Source of the DNA: Micromonospora sp. WMMD1155
GTDB lineage: Bacteria; Actinomycetota; Actinomycetes; Mycobacteriales; Micromonosporaceae
Assembly: GCF_029581275.1 (NCBI RefSeq)
Contig: NZ_CP120742.1
Location: 5,580,501-5,644,500 of the forward strand
Reading direction: 5' to 3'
DNA length: 64,000 bases
Position numbers and translations under genes: made by a program. Under the pieces are notes generated by a model. That model had not been told where the DNA came from. It was given only the letters and a program-made list of their open reading frames with translations, and did not search any database. Below are positions 56,474 to 64,000 of this stretch, one piece after another (positions within the stretch are counted from its first letter, which is position 1; every line of letters starts with the position of its first letter).

Positions 56474-57205
56474 TCAGCGGGCGCGTCGGGATCGGCAGCC
56501 GTGAGCTTGCTGCAGCAGTGCCTCGATCTCGAGGCCGAGATGGTCCGGATGCCGCAGCGGCGTGCGGAACCTCAGCCGGACGTCCCGGTCACCAGCGGTC
56601 AGTTCCAGCCGGAGTACGAGCCCGTGGCGGTCCAGTCGGACCGGCCGGACCCGGCGGACGCCCTGCAGTTGCCGGGCGGGTACCAGGCGGCACAGCCGCT
56701 CGACGGTTTGCGGGTGGTGGTGGTCGAGGTGGCACAGCAGGTCGGCTTCGGAGGCGGCCAGCGGATCGGGCCGGGCGGTCGCGAACGCGTCCGGATCGAC
56801 GTGTGTGGAGCGGCCGTCGACCGTCAACTCGGCGGTGGCGAGGTCGAGGACCGCCACCGGTTCCTGATCCCCTGCGGTCAGGACCGCCTCGGTCACCAGC
56901 CAGCCGGTGAGCGTGCCGCGCCCACGTACCCGGTCGCGGACCGGAGTGGGTGCCAGGTCGGTCACCTCGACCATTGCCACGGTCTCCCGCTGGTGCGTGA
57001 GGTGGTCGGTCAGGTGGCTCCGGGCCGGTAGTTCCACCCGCAACCGCCCGTCACCCGTCACGGCGTGCCGTCCGCCGACGTACGCCTCGATGCCCGGGAC
57101 GCGCAGGGTGAGCGAGTCGGTGGCGACGAGCATCGACCGGAGTCGCACGGCCGCGTCGTCGGTGGAGTCCGCCGTGCTGGTCGGGAGCTTGCTCAAGGCG
57201 ATCAT
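56474..57205 (-). CDS. DUF2470-domain protein
   Basis: This 243-residue protein has an N-terminal split-barrel-like part (LRVPGIEAYVGGRHAV, then LTDHLTHQRETVAMVEV) and a C-terminal DUF2470 domain (about residues 160-240) with SEADLLCHLDHHHPQTVERL. This combination occurs in proteins related to haem-degrading HugZ-type enzymes and is often iron-regulated. The iron box at 57213-57231 overlaps its promoter region, supporting a link with iron or haem. Enzyme activity is not shown by the sequence. Confidence 0.82.
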   Translation of the reverse strand: MIALSKLPTSTADSTDDAAVRLRSMLVATDSLTLRVPGIEAYVGGRHAVTGDGRLRVELPARSHLTDHLTHQRETVAMVEVTDLAPTPVRDRVRGRGTLTGWLVTEAVLTAGDQEPVAVLDLATAELTVDGRSTHVDPDAFATARPDPLAASEADLLCHLDHHHPQTVERLCRLVPARQLQGVRRVRPVRLDRHGLVLRLELTAGDRDVRLRFRTPLRHPDHLGLEIEALLQQAHGCRSRRAR

Positions 57206-57212
57206 CTCCTAA

Positions 57213-57231
57213 TAAGGTTAGCCTTACCTTA
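57213..57231. promoter_or_regulatory. Iron box shared by divergent DUF2470 and S4 genes
   Basis: TAAGGTTAGCCTTACCTTA is a near-perfect palindrome matching 15 of 19 positions of the IdeR/DmdR consensus. It lies in the 41-bp gap between two divergent genes, so one bound repressor would shut both. Confidence 0.75.
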
Positions 57232-57246
57232 GTTGAGAGGTGAAGG

Positions 57247-57855
57247 ATGAATCAGACCCGCCCCAAGGTCAAGCGCTCCCGTGCCCTGGGCATCGCGCTG
57301 ACCCCGAAATGTGTGCGCTACTTCGAGCGCCGCCCGTTCCCGCCGGGACAGCACGGCCGTGCTCGGCGCACCACCAGCGACTACAAGGTCCGGCTGCTGG
57401 AGAAGCAGCGACTCAAGGCGCAGTACGACCTGCACGAGGGGCAGTTGCGGCGTGCGTTCGACAGGGCCGTGCGTCGGCCGGGAAAGACCGGCGAAGAGCT
57501 GATCGTCGAGTTGGAGAGCCGGTTGGACGCCCTGGTGTTGCGCGCCGGTCTGGCCCGCACCATCTACCAGGCGCGCCAGGTCGTCACCCACCAGCACGTC
57601 ACCGTGAACGGCCGCCGCGTGGACCGGCCGTCCGCGCGGTTGCAACCCGGTGACGTCATCGCCGTGGCGGAACGCAGCCGGGGCAAGGCTCCCTTCGTCG
57701 TCGCGGCGGCCGGGGCGCACGCTCCGGAGCGGCCCGCCCCCTATCTCGACGTCACCCTGTCCGACCTGACCGTCCGGCTGGTCCGGCTCCCGCTGCGGTC
57801 GGAGGTTCCGGTCGTCTGCGACGAGCAACTCGTCGTCGAGTACTACTCGCGCTGA
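57247..57855 (+). CDS. rpsD: 30S ribosomal protein S4 paralogue (Cys-cluster-free type)
   Basis: This 202-residue S4 protein begins [25 protein letters not shown], then [18 protein letters not shown]. Its S4 RNA-binding domain (about residues 95-160) has [23 protein letters not shown]. It lacks the N-terminal zinc-binding Cys cluster of the S4 normally encoded in the rpoA operon and has just one Cys there. It stands alone, divergent from a DUF2470 gene across an iron box, not in a ribosomal operon. GAGAGGTGAAGG precedes the ATG. It is probably an alternative S4 made under metal limitation. Confidence 0.9.
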   Translation: MNQTRPKVKRSRALGIALTPKCVRYFERRPFPPGQHGRARRTTSDYKVRLLEKQRLKAQYDLHEGQLRRAFDRAVRRPGKTGEELIVELESRLDALVLRAGLARTIYQARQVVTHQHVTVNGRRVDRPSARLQPGDVIAVAERSRGKAPFVVAAAGAHAPERPAPYLDVTLSDLTVRLVRLPLRSEVPVVCDEQLVVEYYSR

Positions 57856-57874
57856 ACGCGGACGGGGCGACCGT

Positions 57875-57907
57875 GTGGAGGGGTCCGATGGCTCCGGGGC
57901 CCTCCAC
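57875..57907 (+). terminator. Hairpin after the S4 paralogue gene
   Basis: GTGGAGGG (57875-57882) and CCCTCCAC (57900-57907) pair across a 17-base loop that can fold further. Likely terminator, with moderate support. Confidence 0.45.
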
Positions 57908-57972
57908 GCGCGGATCGCGGCCCCGAAAAGCGTTATTCGATCTTGCCTGACGCGGTCGTCGCTGACCTGCGG

Positions 57973-57986
57973 AGATAACGCTCTCA
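57973..57986. promoter_or_regulatory. LacI-type operator-like site upstream of the ThuA protein gene
   Basis: AGATAACGCTCTCA matches 11 of 14 positions of the common actinobacterial LacI-family operator TGAGAGCGCTCTCA. An inverted partner AGCGTTAT lies at 57929-57936. Sugar-responsive repression of the downstream gene is inferred. Confidence 0.35.
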
Positions 57987-58034
57987 CGGATGGTGGAAGA
58001 GTGCTTGACGCGCCCGCAACCGGGACGCAACGAT

Positions 58035-58054
58035 GCATTCACATGTCTCGTCCC
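58035..58054 (+). promoter_or_regulatory. Conserved upstream element shared with the 5-kb metallophosphoesterase gene (copy 2)
   Basis: GCATTCACATGTCTCGTCCC is identical at 18 of 20 positions to 5384-5403 and lies 57 bp before the GTG start of a secreted protein. See copy 1. Confidence 0.5.
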
Positions 58055-58111
58055 ACCACCCGCCTGGCGTGATCGGCGCACGCCGTCCCCGCACCGCGAA
58101 AGGACCCCACT

Positions 58112-61100
58112 GTGCGCAGATCCCTGAGATCGTGGCTCGGCCTCGCGCTGAGCACGATCCTCGTGGCGGGCGGCATCGTCGCCGCGCCACCCACGGCCAG
58201 CGCCGCACCGTTCACCGTCCTGGTCTTCAGCAAGACCGCCGGGTTCCGGCACGGATCCATCACCCCCGGCATCGCCGCCATCCAGCAGCTCGGCGCGGCC
58301 AACGGGTTCACCGTCGAGGCCACCGAGGACGCCGCGCAGTTCACCGACGCCAACCTGGACCGGTTCGCCGCGGTGATCTGGCTGTCCACCACCGGGGATG
58401 TGCTCAACGCCGCCCAGCAGGCCGCGTTCGAGCGCTACATCACCGGCGGCGGCGGGTACGTCGGCGTGCACTCCGCCTCCGACACCGAGTACGACTGGCC
58501 GTGGTACGGCGGGTTGGTCGGGGCGTACTTCGCCTCGCACCCGGCCGAGCAGACCGTCACCGTCAAGGTCGCCGACCAGGTGCACCCCTCCACGGCTGGG
58601 CTGCCGCAGCGGTGGAGCCGGTTCGACGAGCTGTACAACTACCGCACCAACCCCCGGGGCAACGTGCACGTCCTGGCCACATTGGACGAGACCACCTACA
58701 CCGGCGGAAGCATGGGAGCCGACCACCCGATCTCCTGGTGCCAGAACTACTCCGGCGGTCGGGCCTGGTACACCGGCCTGGGGCACACCGACGCGTCGTA
58801 CAGCGAGGCGAGTTTCCGCCAGCACCTGCTCGGCGGCATCAGGACCGCGGCGGGGGAGGTCGACGCCGACTGCGGTGGCACCGTCACCAGCAGCTTCCAA
58901 CAGGTGGAGCTGGCCAAGGGCGCGGCCGAGACCGGTGAGCCGATGAGTCTCACCGTCCTGCCCGACCGGGGTGTGCTGCACACCTCCCGCAACGGCGTGA
59001 TCCGGCACACCGACGCCAACGGCAACACCAAGATCGCCGCCACCCTGCCGGTCTACACCGGGGACGAGGAAGGTCTGCAGGGCATCAAGGCCGACCCCAA
59101 CTTCGCCACCAACCGCTGGGTGTACGCGTTCTACGCCCCACCACTGAGCACCCCCGGTGGTGGTGCGCCGGCCACCGGCACCCCGGCCGACTTCGCGGTC
59201 TGGGACGGCGTCAACCGGCTGGCCCGGTTCACCGTGAACGCGGACAACACCATCAACCTGGCCAGCGAGACGTTGATCCTCAACGTGCCGACCAGCCGGG
59301 GCATGTGCTGCCACGTCGGCGGCGACATGGACTTCGACGCGGCGGGCAACCTCTACCTGTCCACCGGCGACGACACCAACCCGTTCGACTCGGCCGGCTT
59401 CACCCCGATCGACGAGCGCGCCGGGCGCAACCCGGCGTTCGACGCGCAGCGCACCTCGGCGAACAGCAACGACCTGCGCGGCAAGGTGCTCCGGATCAAG
59501 CCGAGCGCGGCCGGTGGTTACACCATCCCGGCCGGCAACATGTTCGCCCCGGGCACCGCGCGGACCCGTCCGGAGATCTACGCCATGGGTTTCCGCAACC
59601 CGTTCCGGATGAGCGTGGACAAGGCCACCGGCGTCGTCTACCTCGGCGACTACGGTCCGGACGCGGGCACCGCCGACCCCAACCGGGGACCGGCGGGCAA
59701 CGTCGAGTTCGCCCGGATCGACCGGCCCGGCTTCTACGGCTGGCCCTACTGCACCGCCCGTAACGACGCCTACAACGACTACACCTTCCCGTCCGGGCCG
59801 TCCGGGCCGAAGTTCGACTGCGCGGGCGGGCCGGTGAACAACTCGCCCAACAACTCCGGCATCACCCAGTTGCCCCCGGCGATCCCGGCCTGGCTGCCGT
59901 ACGGCGGCTCCGGCTCGCCGCCCGAGTTCACCGGCGGCGGTCTGTCGCCGATGGGCGGGCCGGTCTACCGGTACGACCGCACCAGCACCTCGCCCGTGGC
60001 GTTCCCCGAGTACTACGACGGGACCTACTTCGCCGGTGAGTTCGGCCGCCGCTGGATCAAGAACATCAAGCTCGACTCGACCGGCCAACCATTGAAGATC
60101 AACCCGTTCCCGTGGACCGGCACCCAGGTCATGGACATGGAGTTCGGCCCCGACGGCGCGCTCTACGTCCTCGACTACGGCACCGGCTGGTTCAACGGCG
60201 ACGCGAACTCGGCGCTCTACCGCATCGAGTACGCCCGCGAGGGCCGGGCGCCCGTCGCCAAGGTGTCCGCCACCCCGACCAGCGGCACCGCGCCGCTGAC
60301 CGTGGCCTTCTCGTCGGCCGGCACGCTCGACCCGGACGGGGACCCGTTCACCTACGCCTGGGACTTCGACAACAACGGCACCACCGACTCGACGGCGGCG
60401 AACCCCAGCTTCACGTACACCACGAACGGGACCCGCAGCCCGACGTTGACGGTCCGGGACACCACCGGCAAGACGGCGACCGCGAGCGTGGTGGTCACGG
60501 TCGGCAACAGCGCCCCGGTGGTCACCGTGAACACCCCGTTGAACGGGCAGACCTTCGCCTTCGGGGACGCGGTCCCGTTCACCGTCACCGTCACCGACGC
60601 CCAGGACGGTGCGATCAACTGCGCCCGGGTGAAGGTGAACTACGTCCTCGGCCACGACTCGCACGGGCACCAGCTCGGCAGTGTGCAGGGCTGCTCCGGT
60701 GTCATCCAGACCTCGGCCGACGGCGAGCATGACACCGCGGCGAATATCTTCGGCATCATCGACGCCGAGTACACCGACCTGGGCGGCGGTGGTCAACCCG
60801 CGCTGACCACGCACACCCAGGCCGTCCTGCAACCCCGGGTACGTCAGGCCGAGCACTTCGGTGACTCGTCCGGCGTCCAGATCGTGGCAGGTGCGGCCGG
60901 GCACGGCGGCGCGGCGGTCGGCTACATCGACAACAACGACTGGATCTCGTTCCGCCCCTACAACCTGACCGGCGTCCAGTCGTTCAGCGCCCGGGTCGGC
61001 GCACCGGCCGGCGGCGGTGGCACGTTGGAGTTGCGGGTCGACTCGCCCACCGGCCCACTGGTCGGTTCGGCCACCGTCACACCCACCGGCGGGTACGCCA

Positions 61101-62059
61101 CCTTCGCCACCGTCACCGGAGGGGTCACCGCCCTCACCGGCACCCGGACCCTGTTCCTGGTCTTCAAGGGCACCGGCCCGTACTTCGACATCGACGAGTT
61201 CACCCTCTCCACCAGCCCCGGTGGACCGGGGCCGGACCCGGACCCCGACCCGGATCCCGAGCCGGGCGCGAACCTGGCCCGGGGCAAGCCGGCGCGAGCG
61301 TCCAGCTTCGAGGGCGCCTTCACCGCGGCCAACGCGTTCGACGGCGTGGCCGGCACCCGCTGGGGCAGCGCGTTCAGTGATCCGCAGTGGATCGACGTGG
61401 ACCTCGGTGCCAGCTACGCGATCAACCGGGTCAAGCTGACCTGGGAGGCGGCGTACGGCAGCGGCTACCAGATCCAGACCTCAGCGGACGGCGTCACCTT
61501 CACCACGATCCGCACGGTGACCGGCGGCGACGGCGGAGTGGACGACCTGACCGGGCTCACCGGCTCCGGCCGGTACGTCCGACTCCTCGGCACCACCCGG
61601 GGCACCGCCTGGGGCTACTCGCTGTTCGAGTTCGAGGTGTACGGCGGCACCGGCGGCCCGACCGGACCGACCGGCAACCTGCTCCTGAACAAGCCGACGA
61701 CGACGTCCAGCAACGAGGGAGCCGACGTGACCGGCGCCCAGGCGGTCGACGGCAACCTCACCACCCGCTGGTCGAGCACCTTCTCCGACCCGCAGTGGAT
61801 CCGCGTCGACCTCGGCAGCCCCACCGCCATCGGTCGGGTCAAGCTGAGCTGGGAGGCGGCGTACAGCAGCGCGTACCAGATCCAGACCTCGAACGACGGC
61901 ACCACCTGGACCACAGTGAAGTCGGTGACCGGCGGCGACGGCGGGGTGGACGAACACACCGCGCTCAACGCCAACGGTCGCTACCTGCGGATCAACGGCA
62001 CTGCCCGGGGCACCGGCTACGGCCACTCGCTCTGGGAGGTGGAGGCGTACACCAGCTGA
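58112..62059 (+). CDS. Secreted ThuA / sorbosone-dehydrogenase-like / PKD / CBM6 / double F5-8C protein
   Basis: The protein has 1315 residues. A signal peptide (cleavage near PTASA-APF, residue 31) is followed by a ThuA-like domain (about 33-250: VLVFSKTAGFRHGSI, GGYVGVHSASDTEYDW). A beta-propeller of the glucose/sorbosone dehydrogenase type comes next (about 265-700: EGLQGIKADPNFA, GMCCHVGGDMDFDAAGNLYLS, AMGFRNPFRM). Then come a PKD domain (about 713-800), a CBM6-like module (about 905-1035), an Asp-Pro linker and two similar F5/8C modules (about 1052-1180 and 1188-1315). The GTG start is well placed. It probably oxidises or binds sugars on a polysaccharide surface. Confidence 0.88.
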   Translation: MRRSLRSWLGLALSTILVAGGIVAAPPTASAAPFTVLVFSKTAGFRHGSITPGIAAIQQLGAANGFTVEATEDAAQFTDANLDRFAAVIWLSTTGDVLNAAQQAAFERYITGGGGYVGVHSASDTEYDWPWYGGLVGAYFASHPAEQTVTVKVADQVHPSTAGLPQRWSRFDELYNYRTNPRGNVHVLATLDETTYTGGSMGADHPISWCQNYSGGRAWYTGLGHTDASYSEASFRQHLLGGIRTAAGEVDADCGGTVTSSFQQVELAKGAAETGEPMSLTVLPDRGVLHTSRNGVIRHTDANGNTKIAATLPVYTGDEEGLQGIKADPNFATNRWVYAFYAPPLSTPGGGAPATGTPADFAVWDGVNRLARFTVNADNTINLASETLILNVPTSRGMCCHVGGDMDFDAAGNLYLSTGDDTNPFDSAGFTPIDERAGRNPAFDAQRTSANSNDLRGKVLRIKPSAAGGYTIPAGNMFAPGTARTRPEIYAMGFRNPFRMSVDKATGVVYLGDYGPDAGTADPNRGPAGNVEFARIDRPGFYGWPYCTARNDAYNDYTFPSGPSGPKFDCAGGPVNNSPNNSGITQLPPAIPAWLPYGGSGSPPEFTGGGLSPMGGPVYRYDRTSTSPVAFPEYYDGTYFAGEFGRRWIKNIKLDSTGQPLKINPFPWTGTQVMDMEFGPDGALYVLDYGTGWFNGDANSALYRIEYAREGRAPVAKVSATPTSGTAPLTVAFSSAGTLDPDGDPFTYAWDFDNNGTTDSTAANPSFTYTTNGTRSPTLTVRDTTGKTATASVVVTVGNSAPVVTVNTPLNGQTFAFGDAVPFTVTVTDAQDGAINCARVKVNYVLGHDSHGHQLGSVQGCSGVIQTSADGEHDTAANIFGIIDAEYTDLGGGGQPALTTHTQAVLQPRVRQAEHFGDSSGVQIVAGAAGHGGAAVGYIDNNDWISFRPYNLTGVQSFSARVGAPAGGGGTLELRVDSPTGPLVGSATVTPTGGYATFATVTGGVTALTGTRTLFLVFKGTGPYFDIDEFTLSTSPGGPGPDPDPDPDPEPGANLARGKPARASSFEGAFTAANAFDGVAGTRWGSAFSDPQWIDVDLGASYAINRVKLTWEAAYGSGYQIQTSADGVTFTTIRTVTGGDGGVDDLTGLTGSGRYVRLLGTTRGTAWGYSLFEFEVYGGTGGPTGPTGNLLLNKPTTTSSNEGADVTGAQAVDGNLTTRWSSTFSDPQWIRVDLGSPTAIGRVKLSWEAAYSSAYQIQTSNDGTTWTTVKSVTGGDGGVDEHTALNANGRYLRINGTARGTGYGHSLWEVEAYTS

Positions 62060-62069
62060 ACCACCACCG

Positions 62070-62110
62070 GAGTCCGCCCCCACCGTCGATTGGGCGGTGG
62101 GGGCGGACTC
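62070..62110 (+). terminator. Strong terminator hairpin after the ThuA protein gene
   Basis: A perfect 16-bp stem (GAGTCCGCCCCCACCG / CGGTGGGGGCGGACTC) with a nine-base loop begins 10 bp after the stop codon. Confidence 0.9.
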
Positions 62111-62174
62111 GCCTTGATCATGTGATGAAAAGTAGTTCCGCTGGTCCCCTGACGACTATTTGTCATCAACTGAT

Positions 62175-62312
62175 CACGGAGCGGCCCTGCGCGTGGTCCG
62201 CCCCGGCGGGCCGCTGGTGGTGAGCAGCGGGCTGCCAGGCGTCGACGAGCGGCTTGGCGCCTTCTGCGCATGGTCGCCATACGCCGACCGTGGGCAGCCG
62301 CTGGGTAGGTGA
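62175..62312 (+). pseudogene. Short methyltransferase-like fragment
   Basis: One frame reads ALRVVRPGGPLVVSSGLPG, like the post-motif region of class I SAM methyltransferases, and stops at 62310-62312. Only about 45 residues remain, with no start, so it is at most a remnant. Nothing else was seen between 62111 and 62325. Confidence 0.25.
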
Positions 62313-62325
62313 GGTGGGAGGCTGC

Positions 62326-62685
62326 TCACCCGGTGCCTGGCGGCTGTCCATCACCGTCGCGGAACACCGCTCGGCTGACATAGTGCCGGGACTGCCGGTC
62401 GAAGCGTGCGAGCAGCTCACGGGCGGCAGGCGGGACGACCGAGGTCGACGGATCTCCGCCGGTGAAGGCGGACACCGCGGCGAAGTCCGTGAATGTCATG
62501 GCGGTGAGAAACTCGCTGCCCTCGGTGGGGTCCAGCTCCTGCGGGCAGCGACGCAGCACCCGAAGCTCGCGAAGCCCGTCCACGCCCCGGGCGAGGATCG
62601 TGGGTGCGATGTCCTGCGTCAGCAGCCGCTCGTAGGCGTCAGCAAGTGCGGGCCCCGTCCATCCGCTCCACAGTCGAAGAATCAT
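62326..62685 (-). CDS. ABM-like (antibiotic biosynthesis monooxygenase-type) small protein
   Basis: This 119-residue protein with a dimeric alpha/beta-barrel pattern opens MILRLWSGWTGPALADAYERLL, then LRELRVLRRCPQE and FLTAMTFTDFAAVSAFTGG, and ends SRHYVSRAVF. This resembles the ABM-type ferredoxin-like fold, whose members include monooxygenases and many proteins of unknown role. It is divergent from a MarR gene, and a palindrome lies directly before its ATG, so it is probably the main target of that regulator. Confidence 0.68.
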   Translation of the reverse strand: MILRLWSGWTGPALADAYERLLTQDIAPTILARGVDGLRELRVLRRCPQELDPTEGSEFLTAMTFTDFAAVSAFTGGDPSTSVVPPAARELLARFDRQSRHYVSRAVFRDGDGQPPGTG

Positions 62686-62699
62686 GACAGCATGCTGTC
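62686..62699. promoter_or_regulatory. MarR-type operator palindrome
   Basis: GACAGCATGCTGTC is a perfect 14-bp palindrome touching the start of the ABM-like gene. Its half-site CATGCTGT recurs at 62731-62738, over the MarR start, 40 bp (about four helical turns) away. This fits autoregulation and divergent repression by the MarR protein. Confidence 0.7.
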
Positions 62700-62740
62700 G
62701 TTAGCGTAGTGGGCTGTCAATAGCCGGTACCATGCTGTTG

Positions 62741-63187
62741 ATGACGGAACGGGAACGGATCGACGCGTACCGGCTGCTGATGGCGGACGTGTACGAGCTG
62801 GCGGGCGAGTCCCGGCGCTCGAGTGAGGAGCTCGCCCGCGAAGAGGGGCAAACCGCCGCGCGATGGCACGTGATGAGCGTGCTCTCCGACGGCTCCCGCA
62901 CCGTCGCGAGCGCGGCGCGCAGACTCGGCCTGGCTCGACAGAGCGTGCAGCGGGTGGTCGACGACCTGGCCCGTGCCGCGATGGTGGAGTTGCACGACAA
63001 CCCCGATCATCGCCGCGCGCCACTCGTGACACTCACCGAAGCGGGCCGGAACACGCTCACCGGCCTACTGCGACGCTCAGACGCCGATCGGCGGGAGGCC
63101 GTCGACCGGGCCGGCCTCAGCCTCAGCGATCTCGAGGACGCACGCGCGACGATCCGCAGGTTGGTGGACGCCCTGCAACGCCGGTAG
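62741..63187 (+). CDS. MarR-family transcriptional regulator
   Basis: This winged-helix regulator of about 148 residues contains RWHVMSVLSDGSRTVASAARRLGLARQSVQRVVDDLARAAMVEL, the MarR DNA-binding part (about residues 45-90), then NPDHRRAPLVTLTEAG as the wing. The ATG at 62741 or one nine bases earlier (62732) may be used. It is divergent from the ABM-like gene with a perfect palindrome between them. The ligand is unknown; phenolic compounds or antibiotics are common for MarR members. Confidence 0.88.
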   Translation: MTERERIDAYRLLMADVYELAGESRRSSEELAREEGQTAARWHVMSVLSDGSRTVASAARRLGLARQSVQRVVDDLARAAMVELHDNPDHRRAPLVTLTEAGRNTLTGLLRRSDADRREAVDRAGLSLSDLEDARATIRRLVDALQRR

Positions 63188-63220
63188 CCCGCCGCCCGCA
63201 CACCGATTGCTCGGCGGCAT

Positions 63221-63676
63221 TCAGTCGTCGGCGACGGACACCGGCTCCGAGCCGATGCAGCGCACCTTCAACTCGTACTCCCGGTTCGGTCCCTCGAACG
63301 TGACCTCGACGTCGTCGTCCGGCCCCCGGTCCACGTCGCGGACCCGGTAGCCCTGCGCCGGCGCCCAGGACACGAGGCGTACGCCGCCGGTGCCGCACTC
63401 GACCACCGCCGTGCCGCCGTCGGTGGCGAACCCCCGGCGGACCCCGGCGCTCGGCGCGGCGCTCGTGCCCGGTGCGGTCGGGGCGGTGCCCGTCGTGCCG
63501 GTGGGCGTCGGCTCCGGTGCGGCGAGCGCCCGCTCGATCTCGGCCTCGCTGCGCACCCCACCCGGCGTGCCGGTGATGCTCTCGCCCACCAACCGGATCG
63601 CGCCCACCCCGATCAGGGTCGCCACGGCGGCGGTCGCCACCCACCCGGTGGCGACGAGGATCGAACGACGGCCCAT
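63221..63676 (-). CDS. Membrane-anchored protein of unknown function
   Basis: This 151-residue protein has one N-terminal membrane helix (GWVATAAVATLIGVGAIRLVG, about residues 10-30), a Thr/Pro/Ala-rich linker (about 50-75) and a small C-terminal beta domain with VVECGTGGVRLVSW and ELKVRCIGSEP, whose two Cys probably form a disulfide. This layout is common among uncharacterised actinobacterial envelope proteins. The ATG at 63676 gives the helix. It is divergent from the response regulator gene at the window end. Confidence 0.7.
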   Translation of the reverse strand: MGRRSILVATGWVATAAVATLIGVGAIRLVGESITGTPGGVRSEAEIERALAAPEPTPTGTTGTAPTAPGTSAAPSAGVRRGFATDGGTAVVECGTGGVRLVSWAPAQGYRVRDVDRGPDDDVEVTFEGPNREYELKVRCIGSEPVSVADD

Positions 63677-63778
63677 GCTCCGACTATCCCCGATCCATCG
63701 TTGTCGTCGGCACATCCGGAGGCTAAGGCACGGTTAACGTGCGTCTCGTCGGCGGCGGCAGCGGTTAGCCTGCCACCT

Positions 63779-64000
63779 GTGGCCCGCCTGCTGCTGATCG
63801 AGGACGACCTGACCATCCGTACCCCGCTGATCCGTGCCCTTCGGGAACGCGGCCACGCGGTGGCCGCGGCCTCGACCGCGATGGCCGGGCTCCGCGACGC
63901 GCTGGAGGACCGGCCCGACCTCGTCGTGCTCGACCTGGGCCTGCCCGACCTGGACGGGCGCGAACTGCTGCGGATGCTGCGCGCGGTCAGCTCGGTGCCG
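63779..64000 (+). CDS. Response regulator (partial, receiver domain start)
   Basis: The first 74 residues of a response regulator are visible: LLLIEDDLTIRTPLIRALRERGH (the acidic pocket) and LVVLDLGLPDLDGRELL, with the phosphoacceptor Asp near residue 51. It starts at GTG and runs off the right edge. OmpR/KdpE-type output is likely from the receiver pattern, but the effector domain is outside the window. Confidence 0.85.
   Translation, partial: MARLLLIEDDLTIRTPLIRALRERGHAVAAASTAMAGLRDALEDRPDLVVLDLGLPDLDGRELLRMLRAVSSVP

Noticed and set aside
57752..60904. About 1050-codon minus-strand frame opposite the S4 end and ThuA gene
   Set aside because: Composition is Val/Gly/Arg/Asp-rich and domain-free, and it spans a terminator and two real genes on the other strand.
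61232..61266. Short tandem GACCCGGAC-like repeats considered as a mobile or CRISPR repeat
   Set aside because: They encode the Asp-Pro linker of the multidomain protein and have no spacers.

Overview
The window is very GC-rich, uses GTG and TTG starts often, and packs genes with ATGA/GTGA overlaps. Several families point to an actinomycete, most likely Micromonosporaceae (Micromonospora-like): roadblock/DUF742 conservon proteins, an iniBAC locus, ESX-type small proteins, HelR, IdeR/DmdR-type iron boxes, and many secreted enzymes with CBM2, CBM32/F5-8C and CBM6 modules. No rRNA, tRNA, CRISPR array, integrase or insertion sequence was recognised.

Layout. 1-4 kb: lactate-oxidation genes lutA/lutB (-) with a GntR/FCD regulator, divergent from a fumarylacetoacetate-hydrolase-family enzyme and an SDR dehydrogenase. 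This fits a deoxysugar route ending in pyruvate plus L-lactate. 4-9 kb: a repeat protein, a secreted metallophosphoesterase, a degraded CBM fragment, and mannonate dehydratase with gluconokinase. 9-14.6 kb: an iron-boxed operon of two half ABC transporters (one NBD heavily degenerate), an ECF sigma factor and a threonine-aldolase-like enzyme. 14.7-20.2 kb: one giant single-chain biotin-dependent acyl-CoA carboxylase. 20.4-28.5 kb: a winged-helix protein and secreted proteins (Vps62-like, beta-helix, GH92 mannosidase, FN3-CBM2). 28.5-36.4 kb: a methyltransferase, a NarL/DesK two-component pair, a serine hydrolase, a lipoprotein, a Ser/Thr kinase and a sigma factor.

36.5-38.8 kb: helR, preceded by a match to the rifamycin-associated element. 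38.8-39.3 kb: two gene remnants. 39.4-41.9 kb: a four-gene cassette of EspC-like protein, WXG100-like protein, EndoU nuclease toxin and likely immunity protein. 42-47.5 kb: a secreted GDPD, a membrane-anchored CBM2 protein, and a conservon (histidine kinase, roadblock, DUF742) without its usual GTPase. 47.6-56 kb: an IniR-like LAL regulator and an Hsp70-like ATPase, divergent from iniB, iniA and iniC. 56-57.9 kb: an iron-box cluster of DUF1540, DUF2470 and a second ribosomal protein S4. 58-62 kb: a 1315-residue secreted ThuA/sorbosone dehydrogenase/PKD/CBM protein. 62-64 kb: an ABM-like protein divergent from MarR, a small membrane protein and the start of a response regulator.

The best leads are the ESX-linked EndoU cassette, helR with its element, the iron-box cluster around a second S4, the iniBAC neighbourhood, the asymmetric iron-boxed ABC pair, and a 20-bp motif shared upstream of two secreted proteins 52 kb apart.
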